Positions 16,522 to 24,654 of a stretch of DNA of 64,000 nt are shown one piece after another (the stretch's first letter is position 1; each line of letters opens with the position of its first letter). The notes beneath the pieces were generated by a model. It searched no databases and was not told the origin of the DNA. It saw nothing but the letters and a program-made list of their open reading frames with translations. The stretch comes from Nocardioides pini (GTDB lineage Bacteria > Actinomycetota > Actinomycetes > Propionibacteriales > Nocardioidaceae). The position numbers were made by a program, and so were the translations under genes. The stretch covers positions 992,001-1,056,000 of the forward strand of contig NZ_JAPPUX010000001.1 of NCBI RefSeq assembly GCF_026712185.1. Direction: 5' to 3'.

Positions 16522-17166
16522 TCAGCCCTTGTCGGTGTCGGCCGCCCGCTGCAGCATCTGGGACTCGCTGGCCACGGACTTCACCGTGCCGGGGTCCATG
16601 AGGGGCTCGGTGCCCGGCTGGTGCAGGTCGGTCTCGGTGGTGTCGGGGTTGACACCCTCGCCCGCGGCGGGGATGCCGGACGGCGTGGTGATGTCGTCGG
16701 TGGTGCCCGCGTCGAGCTCGGCCTCCACCTCCGCCTCGCTCAGCCCGAGGGCGGGCGCGAGCACGGCGGCCTGCTCCGACGACGCGCGCCTGGGAGCGGT
16801 CTTCCGGGCTGCGCCCTTCTTCGCGGCTGCCTTCTTCGCAGGAGCCTTCTTGGCAGGTGCCTTCTTGGCAGCCGGCACCGTGACGGGGGGAGCCTCCGGC
16901 GCCGTGTCCAGCGCGGTGTCCGGACCACTGGTCGAGGAACGCCCGGCGCCGGTCACCGGGTCGACCTCGGTGGAAGCCGGCCGGTCGGCGGGCCACGGCG
17001 CGGGCGGGGTCGGTCGCGAGCCCGAGACCTGCTCGATGACACGCCCGACGACGCGGGCCGTCGTGCGCACCCCGGTCGTGGCGATGCCCACCGAGGTCCC
17101 GATGACGGCTGCGGCGGCATGGGCGGGGAGCGTGACGGCTCCGGAGACCAGGCGGATGGGGTTCAC
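16522..17166 (-). CDS. Lys/Ala-rich protein with membrane-like N-terminus
   Basis: 214 residues. The N-terminal 40 residues are hydrophobic/amphipathic (LVSGAVTLPAHAAAAVIGTS). A Pro/Ser-rich linker follows, then a run of AAKKAPAKKA-type units at about 98-120 like histone H1 or HU tails, and an acidic Glu/Asp-rich C-terminal third. I do not recognise a named family. Such basic repeats can bind DNA, RNA or polyanionic cell wall polymers; with the hydrophobic N-terminus it may anchor one of these at the membrane. It lies beyond the terminator of the adjacent envelope operon. Confidence 0.65.
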   Translation of the reverse strand: MNPIRLVSGAVTLPAHAAAAVIGTSVGIATTGVRTTARVVGRVIEQVSGSRPTPPAPWPADRPASTEVDPVTGAGRSSTSGPDTALDTAPEAPPVTVPAAKKAPAKKAPAKKAAAKKGAARKTAPRRASSEQAAVLAPALGLSEAEVEAELDAGTTDDITTPSGIPAAGEGVNPDTTETDLHQPGTEPLMDPGTVKSVASESQMLQRAADTDKG

Positions 17167-17300
17167 CAGCGTTCCTCTCGTCGACGTACTACGTCAGTGG
17201 GACCTGCAGTACCCCGATCGGCGCCAGGCCAGACCGTGACCTGTGCCACGGCGTGCGTCTCGAGCCACAGCGTACGGAGCGTGGCCCCGCACGCAACGAA

Positions 17301-17330
17301 CCGGCCCGCCCCCACGTGGGGACGGCCCGG
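17301..17330 (-). terminator. hairpin terminator after envelope operon
   Basis: CCGGCCCGCCCCC-ACGT-GGGGACGGCCCGG can pair over 13 positions with two mismatches, 17 nt beyond the DUF3618 stop on the minus strand. The downstream tract is only mildly T-rich (TTCGTTGCGT), as is usual in high-GC actinobacteria. Confidence 0.5.
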
Positions 17331-17346
17331 TCTCGTCACGCGACGA

Positions 17347-17943
17347 TCAGGACGTGGTCTGCGAGCGGACCTCGTCCACTCCGGACTGCCCCTCGGACCT
17401 GACCTTGCCGGCGCTGTCGGACGCGGTGTCCTTGACCTCCTGGGCAGCGTCCACCGCCGTCTCCTTGACGCCGTCGACGACGTCCTGCGCCATCGACTTC
17501 GCCTGGTCCACGACCGGCTGGCCGTGCTCCTTGGCAGCGTCGACGACGTGACCGGCCGCCACGGCCTCCTTCTCGGAGGCGGGAATCAGCGCCGAGACGA
17601 TCAGCCCGGCGCCGAAGGCGACGAGGCCGGCCGCCAGCGGGGCGCCCTGCACCTTGTCCTGGGCGCCGCTGACGGCGTCCTGGGCCGTGCCCTTGACGGA
17701 GTCGACCGCTCCGGTCGTGGAGCCCATGGCGGACCCGGCCGTGCCGGTCGCCGACGAGCTGACGCCGTGGGCGGTGCCCATCACCTTCTCGCGCATGGAC
17801 TGCACGCGGCTGCGCGCCGCCTGCTTGCGCCGCTCGACGATGGCCGACGGGCTCACCCGGTCCTGCAGGGCGTCGACGTCGGCGGTCATCGACTGCCGCG
17901 TCTGCTCGATCTCGGACCTCAGTTCTTCTGTGCTCTGACCCAT
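17347..17943 (-). CDS. DUF3618 domain-containing protein
   Basis: 198 residues. The N-terminal STEELRSEIEQTRQSMTADV then DALQDRVSP matches the DUF3618 signature (two-helix segment). A Gly/Ser/Thr-rich stretch follows, then one membrane helix (LAAGLVAFGAGLIVSALIP) at about 103-122, and a long amphipathic helical tail with repeating 11-mer-like units (KETAVDAAQEVKDTASDSAG), similar to LEA/apolipophorin-type helices. Last gene of a four-gene overlapping operon; it overlaps the holin-like gene by 25 nt. Probably an envelope stress or membrane-shaping protein. Confidence 0.85.
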   Translation of the reverse strand: MGQSTEELRSEIEQTRQSMTADVDALQDRVSPSAIVERRKQAARSRVQSMREKVMGTAHGVSSSATGTAGSAMGSTTGAVDSVKGTAQDAVSGAQDKVQGAPLAAGLVAFGAGLIVSALIPASEKEAVAAGHVVDAAKEHGQPVVDQAKSMAQDVVDGVKETAVDAAQEVKDTASDSAGKVRSEGQSGVDEVRSQTTS

Positions 17944-18383
17944 GCTGCGTCCTCCTTGAGTGTCTGCTGCGTCTCCGGCAGCTGCGGGTTTGCGTTCTTG
18001 AGCTCCTTGCGGCCGCGGGCCGCCAGGACGGCGCCGACGATCGCCCAGATGAGCGTGACGATCAGGAATGCCAGCTCCACCGGCATCCAGTTGTCGAGCA
18101 GGTAGGCCAGGGCGAACGAGCCGAGGATCAGGGCGAGCAGGCCGGCGACACCGGCACCGCCGAGCATCCCGGCCCCCTTCCCGGCCTTGGCCGCCTCTTC
18201 CTTGAGCTCGGTGCGAGCAAGCTCCAGCTCCTGCTTGACGAGCGTCGTCAGGTCGTTGCTCAGGTCGCCCACGATCTGGCCGAGGCTGCGCCCGTCCTCG
18301 ACGCCCGTGCTCGCGACGTGCGAGCCCGTCGGGGTCGTCGCGCTCGTCGGCGTCACAGGGTCGAATCCCTGGGCCCCTGTCAC
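17919..18383 (-). CDS. phage holin-like membrane protein (Phage_holin_3_6 type)
   Basis: 154 residues. Flexible N-terminus, then LGQIVGDLSNDLTTLVKQEL and LARTELKEEAAKAGKGAGML, the helix common to actinobacterial holin superfamily III proteins, then two membrane helices (GGAGVAGLLALILGSFALAY and LAFLIVTLIWAIVGAVLAAR). Despite the family name there is no phage context; in actinobacteria these genes accompany DUF3618 genes. The start overlaps the previous gene by 4 nt (ATGA), and the stop lies inside the DUF3618 gene. Confidence 0.85.
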   Translation of the reverse strand: MTGAQGFDPVTPTSATTPTGSHVASTGVEDGRSLGQIVGDLSNDLTTLVKQELELARTELKEEAAKAGKGAGMLGGAGVAGLLALILGSFALAYLLDNWMPVELAFLIVTLIWAIVGAVLAARGRKELKNANPQLPETQQTLKEDAAWVRAQKN

Positions 18384-19201
18384 GGCGTGTCCTGGGTGCG
18401 CTGGCCCGGCAGGCCGGACGTGGTGGAGTCGAGGCCGGACGGCGTCGTCAGCGTCGGGTCGGTCGCCGGGGTGTCGTACCCCGAGGTGCCCGGGCGGTCG
18501 GTGCTCGACCGGCCCGCGAGGGGTGCAGCTCCGCCGGCGGTCCCCATGGGGCCCGTCCCGGCACCGGTGGTGCCGAACGTCGTGTCGGTCGGGTACGTCG
18601 TCGCGCTGGTGCCGGTCGTGCCGTGGGACTCGGCGAGCGACGCGGCAGCCGCACCGTCGGCGGTCGCGCGGAACATCCGCCCGGCGACCACGCCTGCAGC
18701 GAGTGCGCCCAGGAGGAACGTGCCGGGACGGCGTCGCGCGAAGTCGCGCGCGTCGTCGAGCAGCTGTCCGGGCTCGCGGTTCTCGAGGTGGCTCCCGAGG
18801 GCGCGGACGCGGTCGGAGACCTCCTGGGCCAGGTCGGTGGCCATGCCCTGGGAGGGGCCCTGGCCCTGCGCCATCTGCTGCAGGTCGTCGCCGAGCGTCC
18901 GGAGGGTCTCCGACAGCTTGTCGCGACCGGTGGTGGCCTGGTCGCTGAGCTGGGTGGTCACCTGGTGCCTGGCCTCGCCCACGACGTTGCGGGCCTGCTC
19001 GGCCGCGGTGCCGGCGACGTTGAGCGCCTCGTCCTTGGCGGTGCCGGCCACGTGCTTGCTCTGGTCGGCAGCCGTGGCCGCGGTGTCCTTGGCCTTGTCG
19101 GTCGTGCTCGAGCTCGACCCGGTCGTGCCCGAGCTGTAGCCGCTCGCGTCATAGCCGGCGGTGCCGGTGGTGCTGAGCGGGTCATTTCCGTAGGTCGTCA
19201 T
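18380..19201 (-). CDS. low-complexity, single-helix membrane-anchored protein
   Basis: 273 residues. The N-terminal Thr/Ser/Gly-rich 35 residues are followed by long amphipathic helices with repeated TAADQSKHVAGTAKDEALN-like units (LEA/apolipophorin style), then DLAQEVSDRVRALGSHLEN and RRPGTFLLGALAAGVVAGRM, a single membrane helix, and a disordered Thr/Pro-rich tail. It overlaps the upstream acidic peptide gene and the downstream holin-like gene by 4 nt each, so all are translated together. Likely a membrane- or wall-stress protein; no enzymatic motif. Confidence 0.75.
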   Translation of the reverse strand: MTTYGNDPLSTTGTAGYDASGYSSGTTGSSSSTTDKAKDTAATAADQSKHVAGTAKDEALNVAGTAAEQARNVVGEARHQVTTQLSDQATTGRDKLSETLRTLGDDLQQMAQGQGPSQGMATDLAQEVSDRVRALGSHLENREPGQLLDDARDFARRRPGTFLLGALAAGVVAGRMFRATADGAAAASLAESHGTTGTSATTYPTDTTFGTTGAGTGPMGTAGGAAPLAGRSSTDRPGTSGYDTPATDPTLTTPSGLDSTTSGLPGQRTQDTP

Positions 19202-19359
19202 GCGTCCTCCTCGGACTGGGTGTTGGTGGTGCGTGCGCCCGGATCGGGGTCCGGATCGCTGGCGGGCTCGGAGTCCGGCCGCAGCTGCTGCTGATCCGGC
19301 TCCTCCCCGTCCGGCGTCGGCGGATCCGCGTCCTGGTCGTGGTAGGGGTGCTCGGTCAT
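19198..19359 (-). CDS. acidic disordered peptide, 53 aa
   Basis: Small, almost fully charged/polar protein (MTEHPYHDQDADPPTPDGEE at the start, EPASDPDPDPGA later) with no hydrophobic core. It is the first gene of the envelope operon and shares ATGA with the next gene. The sequence upstream of its ATG (TACGGA then 5 nt) is identical to that of the hydrolase gene at 16353. It could be a regulatory or chaperone-like acidic peptide. Its reality rests on the overlap structure. Confidence 0.55.
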   Translation of the reverse strand: MTEHPYHDQDADPPTPDGEEPDQQQLRPDSEPASDPDPDPGARTTNTQSEEDA

Positions 19360-19453
19360 GGCGCTCCGTACCCAGCGTCCGGCGTCGCACTCCACCCGTT
19401 CGGGGGGACTCCTCGAAATGCATGTGAGGTCGGCCGACGGGGCACTGGGAACG

Positions 19454-20557
19454 ATGGCTGCATTCCTCCACCACGCGCCCGCCCCGCGGTCGTACGCCGA
19501 CCTCACAGACGCCGAGGTCGAGGACATCGGGCGCACCCTGGACGCCCTGCGCGAGGAGGTCCTCGCCGACCGGGGCGCGCGCGACGCGGCGTACATCCGA
19601 CGCGTGATCGCGGTCCAGCGCTGCCTCGAGGTGGGCGGGCGAGTCGTGCTCCTCGGCAGCCGGAGCCGGACCGCCTGGTGGCTGGGCACCACCTCGCTTG
19701 CCCTCTCGAAGGTGCTCGACAACATGGAGATCGGGCACAACGTGCTGCACGGGCAGTGGGACTGGATGCGCGACCCCCGGATCCACTCCTCGTCGTGGGA
19801 CTGGGACTACGCCTCGGCGCCGGACCAGTGGAAGCGGGCGCACAACGACCGGCACCACGTGAACACCAACGTGCTCGGCAAGGACAACGACCTCGGCTAC
19901 GGCATCATGCGCGTGGACGAGGCCCAGGAGTGGCAGCCGCGTCACCGCCTGCAGCCGTTGCTCAACCTGCTCAACGCGATCTTCTTCGAGTACGGCATCG
20001 CCACCTACGACCTCGACCTGGGCGAGACGTTGCGGCAGAGCAAGGGCGTGTCCGCCGAGCAGAAGGCGGAGATGCGCACGACAGCGCGCCGGGCCGCTCG
20101 CAACGCGCTCCGCGACTACGTGCTGCACCCGCTGCTGTCGGCGCCCACCGGGTCGGCCCGCACCACCTTCACCGCCAACCTCGTCGCCAACCTGGCGCGC
20201 AACGTGTGGAGCCACTCGGTGATCATGTGCGGCCACTTCCCCGAGGGTGTGGCGACGTTCGAGGTGGCCGAGCTCGACGAGCACGAGACGCGCGGTCGGT
20301 GGTACGTCCGCCAGATGCTCGGCTCCGCCGACGTCTCCGGCCCGCCGCTGCTGCACGTGCTGTGCGGCAACCTCTCGCACCAGATCGAGCACCACCTGTT
20401 CCCGGACCTGCCCAGCAACCGCTACCGCGAGATCGCGGTGCCCGTCCGCGAGCTCTTCGAGCGCCACCGCCTGCCCTACAACACCGCGCCGCTGTGGCGG
20501 CAGGTCGCCAGCGCCTGGCACAAGGTCGTCCGGCTGTCGGTGCCGCCCCGGCGCTGA
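19454..20557 (+). CDS. membrane fatty acid desaturase
   Basis: 367 residues with the three His boxes of the di-iron acyl desaturase superfamily: NVLHGQWDW, KRAHNDRHHVNTN and SHQIEHHLFPDLP. The conserved early segment YADLTDAEVEDIGRTLDALR precedes the first membrane helix. It introduces a double bond into fatty acyl chains using O2 and ferredoxin- or cytochrome-derived electrons in the membrane. ATG 19454 is preferred (GGGA close upstream); ATG 19418 is an alternative. Divergent from the envelope operon, which fits a shared role in membrane adaptation. Confidence 0.9.
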   Translation: MAAFLHHAPAPRSYADLTDAEVEDIGRTLDALREEVLADRGARDAAYIRRVIAVQRCLEVGGRVVLLGSRSRTAWWLGTTSLALSKVLDNMEIGHNVLHGQWDWMRDPRIHSSSWDWDYASAPDQWKRAHNDRHHVNTNVLGKDNDLGYGIMRVDEAQEWQPRHRLQPLLNLLNAIFFEYGIATYDLDLGETLRQSKGVSAEQKAEMRTTARRAARNALRDYVLHPLLSAPTGSARTTFTANLVANLARNVWSHSVIMCGHFPEGVATFEVAELDEHETRGRWYVRQMLGSADVSGPPLLHVLCGNLSHQIEHHLFPDLPSNRYREIAVPVRELFERHRLPYNTAPLWRQVASAWHKVVRLSVPPRR

Positions 20558-20607
20558 CCGACCTCCGCCGGCGCATGACGGTGCCCGCGGTGGGGCACCT
20601 GTCCGCC

Positions 20608-21717
20608 ATGAGCAGGATGCCGGCGGTGCCGGCGCACGTCCCGGGCGGCGAGTTCTCCGTCGGCGTGGAGGAGGAGCTCATGCTCGTCGACGAGCACGAC
20701 GAGCTGATGGGTGCCGCGGCGGCGCCGCTGGTGGAGGCGATGTCGCAGTCCGTGGAGGACGCGGGCGTCGTGACCGGCGAGATCTACGTCGACCAGGTCG
20801 AGCTCAACACCCCCGTGTGCCGGAGCGCCGACGACGTGTGGCGATCCCTGCGCGACCTCCGGGCCCTCGTCGGCAAGGAGGGCGGCCGCGTCCTCGCGGC
20901 GGGGGTGCACCCGACGGCGCCGGTCGGCGTGCCCGACATCGCCACCTCGCCGCGCTACGACCGCGTCATCGACGAGTACGCCGGCCTGCTCCGCACGCCG
21001 ACCGCGGCGCTGCAGGTGCACGTCGGACTGCCCGACGAGCACACGGCGATGCTCGCCTACCGCGGCCTGCGCAACCGCCTGCCGCTCCTGCGCGCCCTGG
21101 CCGCGGGGTCGCCGTACTGGCACGGGCTCGACTCGGGGCAGGCCACCGCCCGGGCCGCCATCATCCGGTCCTACCCCCGGACCACGATGCCGCCGCTGCT
21201 GCGGTCGTGGGACGACTACGTCGCGCGCACGGAGGCGCTGATGACGGCGGCCGAGGCGTCCGACCACACCTACGTGTGGTGGGAGATGCGTCCGCGACCG
21301 CTGCTCGGGACCCTCGAGGTGCGGGTGATGGACGCCGTGCCGTCCCTGTCGACGGTCGCCGCGCTCACCGCACTGGTGCAGGGCATCGCCCTCCGCGCCG
21401 TGGAGTCGCCCGACGACGTCGACCTCGACGACGACGTGCTCGCGGTCAACGACCACCGCGCTGCGCGCTACGGCCTCGACACCCGGGTCGTGGACGTCGA
21501 CGGGTCGTTGCGACCTTTGCGGGAGGTCGCCGGCCGGGTGGTCGCCGAGGCGCGCGCGGCGCTGGCCGCCGACGGCGTCGACGCTCCGGTCGACCCGCTC
21601 GAGGCCGCGCTCGCCCGCGAGACCGAGCCGAACCGCCAGCGGCGGGTGGTGGCCGCCGGTGGCATGCCGGCCCTCCTCGCCGACCTCGTCGCCCGCACCA
21701 CGGATCTGGACGGCTGA
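20608..21717 (+). CDS. YbdK-type carboxylate-amine ligase (GCS2 family)
   Basis: 369 residues. FSVGVEEELMLVDEHDELM near the N-terminus, VYVDQVELNTPVC-like strand (IYVDQVELNTP), LQVHVGLPDEHTAMLAYRGL, and WWEMRPRPLLGTLEVRVMDA are the ATP/Mg-binding and substrate motifs of the YbdK/GCS2 glutamate-cysteine ligase-like family. Members have weak gamma-glutamylcysteine ligase activity in vitro; the true substrate is generally unknown. It begins 50 nt after the desaturase gene and may share its transcript. Starts at 20575, 20608 and 20617 are all possible. Confidence 0.85.
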   Translation: MSRMPAVPAHVPGGEFSVGVEEELMLVDEHDELMGAAAAPLVEAMSQSVEDAGVVTGEIYVDQVELNTPVCRSADDVWRSLRDLRALVGKEGGRVLAAGVHPTAPVGVPDIATSPRYDRVIDEYAGLLRTPTAALQVHVGLPDEHTAMLAYRGLRNRLPLLRALAAGSPYWHGLDSGQATARAAIIRSYPRTTMPPLLRSWDDYVARTEALMTAAEASDHTYVWWEMRPRPLLGTLEVRVMDAVPSLSTVAALTALVQGIALRAVESPDDVDLDDDVLAVNDHRAARYGLDTRVVDVDGSLRPLREVAGRVVAEARAALAADGVDAPVDPLEAALARETEPNRQRRVVAAGGMPALLADLVARTTDLDG

Positions 21718-21757
21718 GCGACGTGGGCCGTCCGTCCCTCGTCCGGGGCCTGGCGCC

Positions 21758-21901
21758 TCAGCGCTGCGCGTCCGGCTCGCGCAGCAGCCACCAGCCGGCG
21801 GTCCAGGCGGCCGCGCCCGCGACGAGCTCGACGTGCAGGTCGGCGATCGCGATGCTGACCATGGTGGTCACCGCGACCGCGCTGAACCCGTCGAGCGCCA
21901 T
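21758..21901 (-). CDS. coupled 47-aa membrane micro-protein
   Basis: ATG at 21901 shares one base with the TGA stop of the large FAD/NAD(P)-TTC38 gene (TGATG arrangement), the classical layout for translational coupling. The 47 residues are mostly hydrophobic (VAVTTMVSIAIADLHVELVA, GAAAWTAGWWLL) with a charged end REPDAQR, compatible with two short helices or one long one. No known family. It may be a membrane partner for the upstream protein. Confidence 0.45.
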   Translation of the reverse strand: MALDGFSAVAVTTMVSIAIADLHVELVAGAAAWTAGWWLLREPDAQR

Positions 21902-24576
21902 CAGCTGCTGACCGACTCGCTCGCCGTGGCCACCGCGGCGCGACGCCGGGCGTCGAGGGCGGAGGAGCGGCGGGACAGGCGCTGGTCGAGCAGGTGGGCG
22001 GCCTCGGTGGTGCGCCCGGCCATCGCCAGGACGTGCACGAGGGTGTCCTCGACGACCTCGCGCTGGGCCCGGCTGCCGCCCAGCGGCGCCATGGTGGCGA
22101 CGACACCGGTCAGCGTCACGGCGGCGGCGTTCCACCGCTCCTCGACGACGTGGCCGAGGCCGGTGCACAGGGGAGCCACGACGTCGCGGAAGACGCGGTC
22201 GTCGCTCCGCTCCGCGTGGGCCTCCAGCGCGGCCAGGGCGGCAGCGTCGCCGTCGGCGGCGAGGAGGACGGCGCTGTGCATCGCGGCGAACGGCGTCGGG
22301 GGTGCGGTCAGCCACTCGTCCGGGGCCTGCGCCCGCACCTCGGCGACGGGCAGGTCGTCGGTCCACGCCCCGGTCACCCGGCCGCGCCAGAGGAGCGACC
22401 CGCTGTCGACGACGACCCGGCTGCCGCTGACGACCGACGGGGCGAGCTCGCGGGCATAGCGCCGGCGCACGGCCGCCACGTCGTCCTGCATCAGCTCGTG
22501 GAGCGCGGCGTGCCAGGAGAAGTGGGACCGGTGGTTTGCCTCCGGACCGCGGGAGCGGATCCACTCGTCGAGCCACACCAGCCCGGTGGTGTGGTCGCCG
22601 GTCTCGTAGTAGACGTGCGCCCTCGCGTGGACGGCATGGCCCGAGGCGGGCTCGACGGAGAGGGCGTAGGACGCGAGGTCCTCGGCCTCGGCCCACCGCT
22701 CCTGGTCCTGCCGGACGAACGCGAGCTGGCCGGCGTACCACCAGTCGTCGCCGTAGCTCCGGCCGAGCGACTCGACGAGCTCGGCGGTCTGCGTGCCGCT
22801 GGTCAGCCCACCGAACGCCACCGTCGGCACGGCGACGCTCACCGCGAGGGCGTCGCGCGGGAACAGGCGGACGTGCCGGAGCAGGGCCGCGGCGCCGGTG
22901 GCCTCGTCGGTGCGGAGCCGGGTGGTGACGGCGTCGAGGAAGGAGGACTCGCGGTCGTCGAGGTGGCGGTGCGCCGCGGCCCGGTGGGCGGCGCGGAGGG
23001 ACGCGCGCCAGTGGGTGTTGGCGCCCCACTCGTGCCCGAGCAGCGCGAGGGCGGCGTGGGCCTGCACGAAGCCCTCGTCGGCGGAGACCGCCTCCGCGAG
23101 GCCCTCCTCCACGCCGTCCTGGAGGCGGAGCAGGCGACCCAGCGCGGCGTTGTAACGCTCGGCGGCGTCCTGGCTGGCGGACAGGGTGAGGCCGTAGGGG
23201 TCGACGGGCCGGCGGCGGACCTCGCCGTGCAGCGAGCGGCTGACGATGCGCGCCACGTCGTAGGCCTGCTCGCGGATCTCCGGCATCGCCGTGGACTCCC
23301 ACAGGTTCCCGCGGCGCAGCGACCCGACCGCGAGGAAGGGGAGCGTGTCGGGCAGGGTGCCGAGGATGCGGCCGTCGTCGGCGGTGTCGATGCCGAGGCC
23401 CGCCGGGCCCGGCCGCACCAGGCCCGACTGCGCCAGCCGGGTGAGCAGCGGGTCGGCGGCGATGGAGCCGACCGGGCCGGTGCAGTTGACCACCGCCGCC
23501 ACGCGCAGGGTCGTCCCGTCGTCGAGGGTCACGTGGAGCGCGGAGCCCTCGGTGCGTACGGCGGCGAGGGTGCCGCGGTGGCGCACGAGCCGGCCCTCGG
23601 CCGCGACGACCTCGAGGCGGCGGGCGGTGGCCGGCGCCATCCGGTGCCGGTGCACGTCCCACGAGCGGGCGTCCTCGGCGATGAAGCGTCGCTTGTCGGC
23701 CTCCGACAGCCCCCGCCACAGCTGGGAGGTGACGGGACGGAGCCCGTCGATCGCGGCCCGCCAGTCGCCGGTGCCGGCGACGGTGTCCGACACGTGCGCG
23801 GCGAGGGTCGAGCGGAGGGTGTCGAGGTCCTGGGTGCGGGTGATGCCGGGCGGCGGCGGCACCGGGGGAGTCGTGGGCAGCACGTGCGCGTGGGGCACGG
23901 CGTCGGTGCGGGAGACCACGTGGATGGTGCGGTCGGGGCGGTCGGCGCTGATGGCGAGGTCGACCATGGTCAGGCCGGACCCCAGCATCAGCACGTCGCC
24001 GACCTCGGGGATCCCCTGCGTCCACGGGTCGGCCACGAGCCGGTGGTCGGCCGCGAGCTCGGGCGGGGCCCACCCGGTGCCCGGGCGGCTGCCGGTCGCG
24101 AGGACGACCGCGCGGGCCTCGAGCCGCTCGCCGTCGGAGAGCTCGACGACGAACCCGTCGCCGGAGCGGCTGACGTCGGCGACCTCGGCGTGCCGTCGTA
24201 CGAGCCGCGCATTGCCGGGGAACTCGGTCGCGGTGGTCAGCAGGCTCTCGATGTAGCGGCCGAAGACGGCCCGGGGGGCGAAGTCGTGGGGCTGGAACGA
24301 CGCGTCGTGGTGGTTGCGCAGCCAGCGGAGGAAGTGCTCGGGGTCGCGTGGGAACGCGCTCATGCCCGACGCCGGGACGTTGAGGAGGTGGCGCTCGTCC
24401 GTCGTGGAGTAGGCCTGGCCGCGACCGGTGCCCGGGGCCGGGTCGACCAGCTCCACGGTGAATCGCGACGACAGTGCGGTCACGAGGTGCGTGGCGACGA
24501 GCGTGCCGCCCGCACCCGCTCCCACCACGACGACCCGACAGTCTCCCTCGATCGTCCCCACAGCAGCCTCCTCCAT
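21901..24576 (-). CDS. FAD/NAD(P)-binding protein fused to TTC38-like repeat domain
   Basis: About 891 residues. The N-terminal half (1 to about 455) is a FAD-NAD(P)-binding module of the NAD_binding_9 type: VVVVGAGAGGTLVATHL (dinucleotide fold), GQAYSTTDERHLLNVPASGM, VVLATGSRPGTGW and VLMLGSGLTMVDLAI (second fold). The C-terminal half (about 490-890) is helical. Segments YAGQLAFVRQDQERWAEAED, AVHARAHVYYETGDHTTGLV, WLDEWIRS and SHFSWHAALHELM resemble the tetratricopeptide-like TTC38 family. Normal members of the two families are separate proteins. ATG 24576 is chosen over TTG 24582. An operator-like dyad overlaps the start. Substrate unknown. Confidence 0.8.
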   Translation of the reverse strand: MEEAAVGTIEGDCRVVVVGAGAGGTLVATHLVTALSSRFTVELVDPAPGTGRGQAYSTTDERHLLNVPASGMSAFPRDPEHFLRWLRNHHDASFQPHDFAPRAVFGRYIESLLTTATEFPGNARLVRRHAEVADVSRSGDGFVVELSDGERLEARAVVLATGSRPGTGWAPPELAADHRLVADPWTQGIPEVGDVLMLGSGLTMVDLAISADRPDRTIHVVSRTDAVPHAHVLPTTPPVPPPPGITRTQDLDTLRSTLAAHVSDTVAGTGDWRAAIDGLRPVTSQLWRGLSEADKRRFIAEDARSWDVHRHRMAPATARRLEVVAAEGRLVRHRGTLAAVRTEGSALHVTLDDGTTLRVAAVVNCTGPVGSIAADPLLTRLAQSGLVRPGPAGLGIDTADDGRILGTLPDTLPFLAVGSLRRGNLWESTAMPEIREQAYDVARIVSRSLHGEVRRRPVDPYGLTLSASQDAAERYNAALGRLLRLQDGVEEGLAEAVSADEGFVQAHAALALLGHEWGANTHWRASLRAAHRAAAHRHLDDRESSFLDAVTTRLRTDEATGAAALLRHVRLFPRDALAVSVAVPTVAFGGLTSGTQTAELVESLGRSYGDDWWYAGQLAFVRQDQERWAEAEDLASYALSVEPASGHAVHARAHVYYETGDHTTGLVWLDEWIRSRGPEANHRSHFSWHAALHELMQDDVAAVRRRYARELAPSVVSGSRVVVDSGSLLWRGRVTGAWTDDLPVAEVRAQAPDEWLTAPPTPFAAMHSAVLLAADGDAAALAALEAHAERSDDRVFRDVVAPLCTGLGHVVEERWNAAAVTLTGVVATMAPLGGSRAQREVVEDTLVHVLAMAGRTTEAAHLLDQRLSRRSSALDARRRAAVATASESVSS

Positions 24577-24588
24577 AGTCAACTGACT
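24577..24588. promoter_or_regulatory. operator-like dyad at start of FAD/TTC38 gene
   Basis: AGTCA-AC-TGACT (5-bp arms) lies immediately upstream of the ATG on the minus strand, within ACTAAGTCAGTTGACTATGG. A TACCTT hexamer lies 22 nt before the ATG, so the dyad would fall in the short leader. It resembles MarR-type operators; no MarR gene is adjacent. Confidence 0.35.
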
Positions 24589-24654
24589 TAGTGGACAAAA
24601 GGTATCAGTCCTGCCCCCGCCGGCCGAGTCGGGGCGACGGCGTGGCGGCCCCGA

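Noticed and set aside
17919..18383. Holin-like gene as sign of a prophage
   Set aside because: No integrase, endolysin, capsid or attachment site nearby; the holin family is common in actinobacterial envelope operons.
18380..20521. Long minus-strand frame through the desaturase gene
   Set aside because: Only the last 273 residues (from ATG 19201) make sense; the rest mirrors the desaturase in another frame.
21994..24591. 865-aa plus-strand frame antisense to the FAD/TTC38 gene
   Set aside because: Low-complexity Arg/Gly/Val-rich translation typical of antisense frames in high-GC DNA; the opposite strand shows clear domains.
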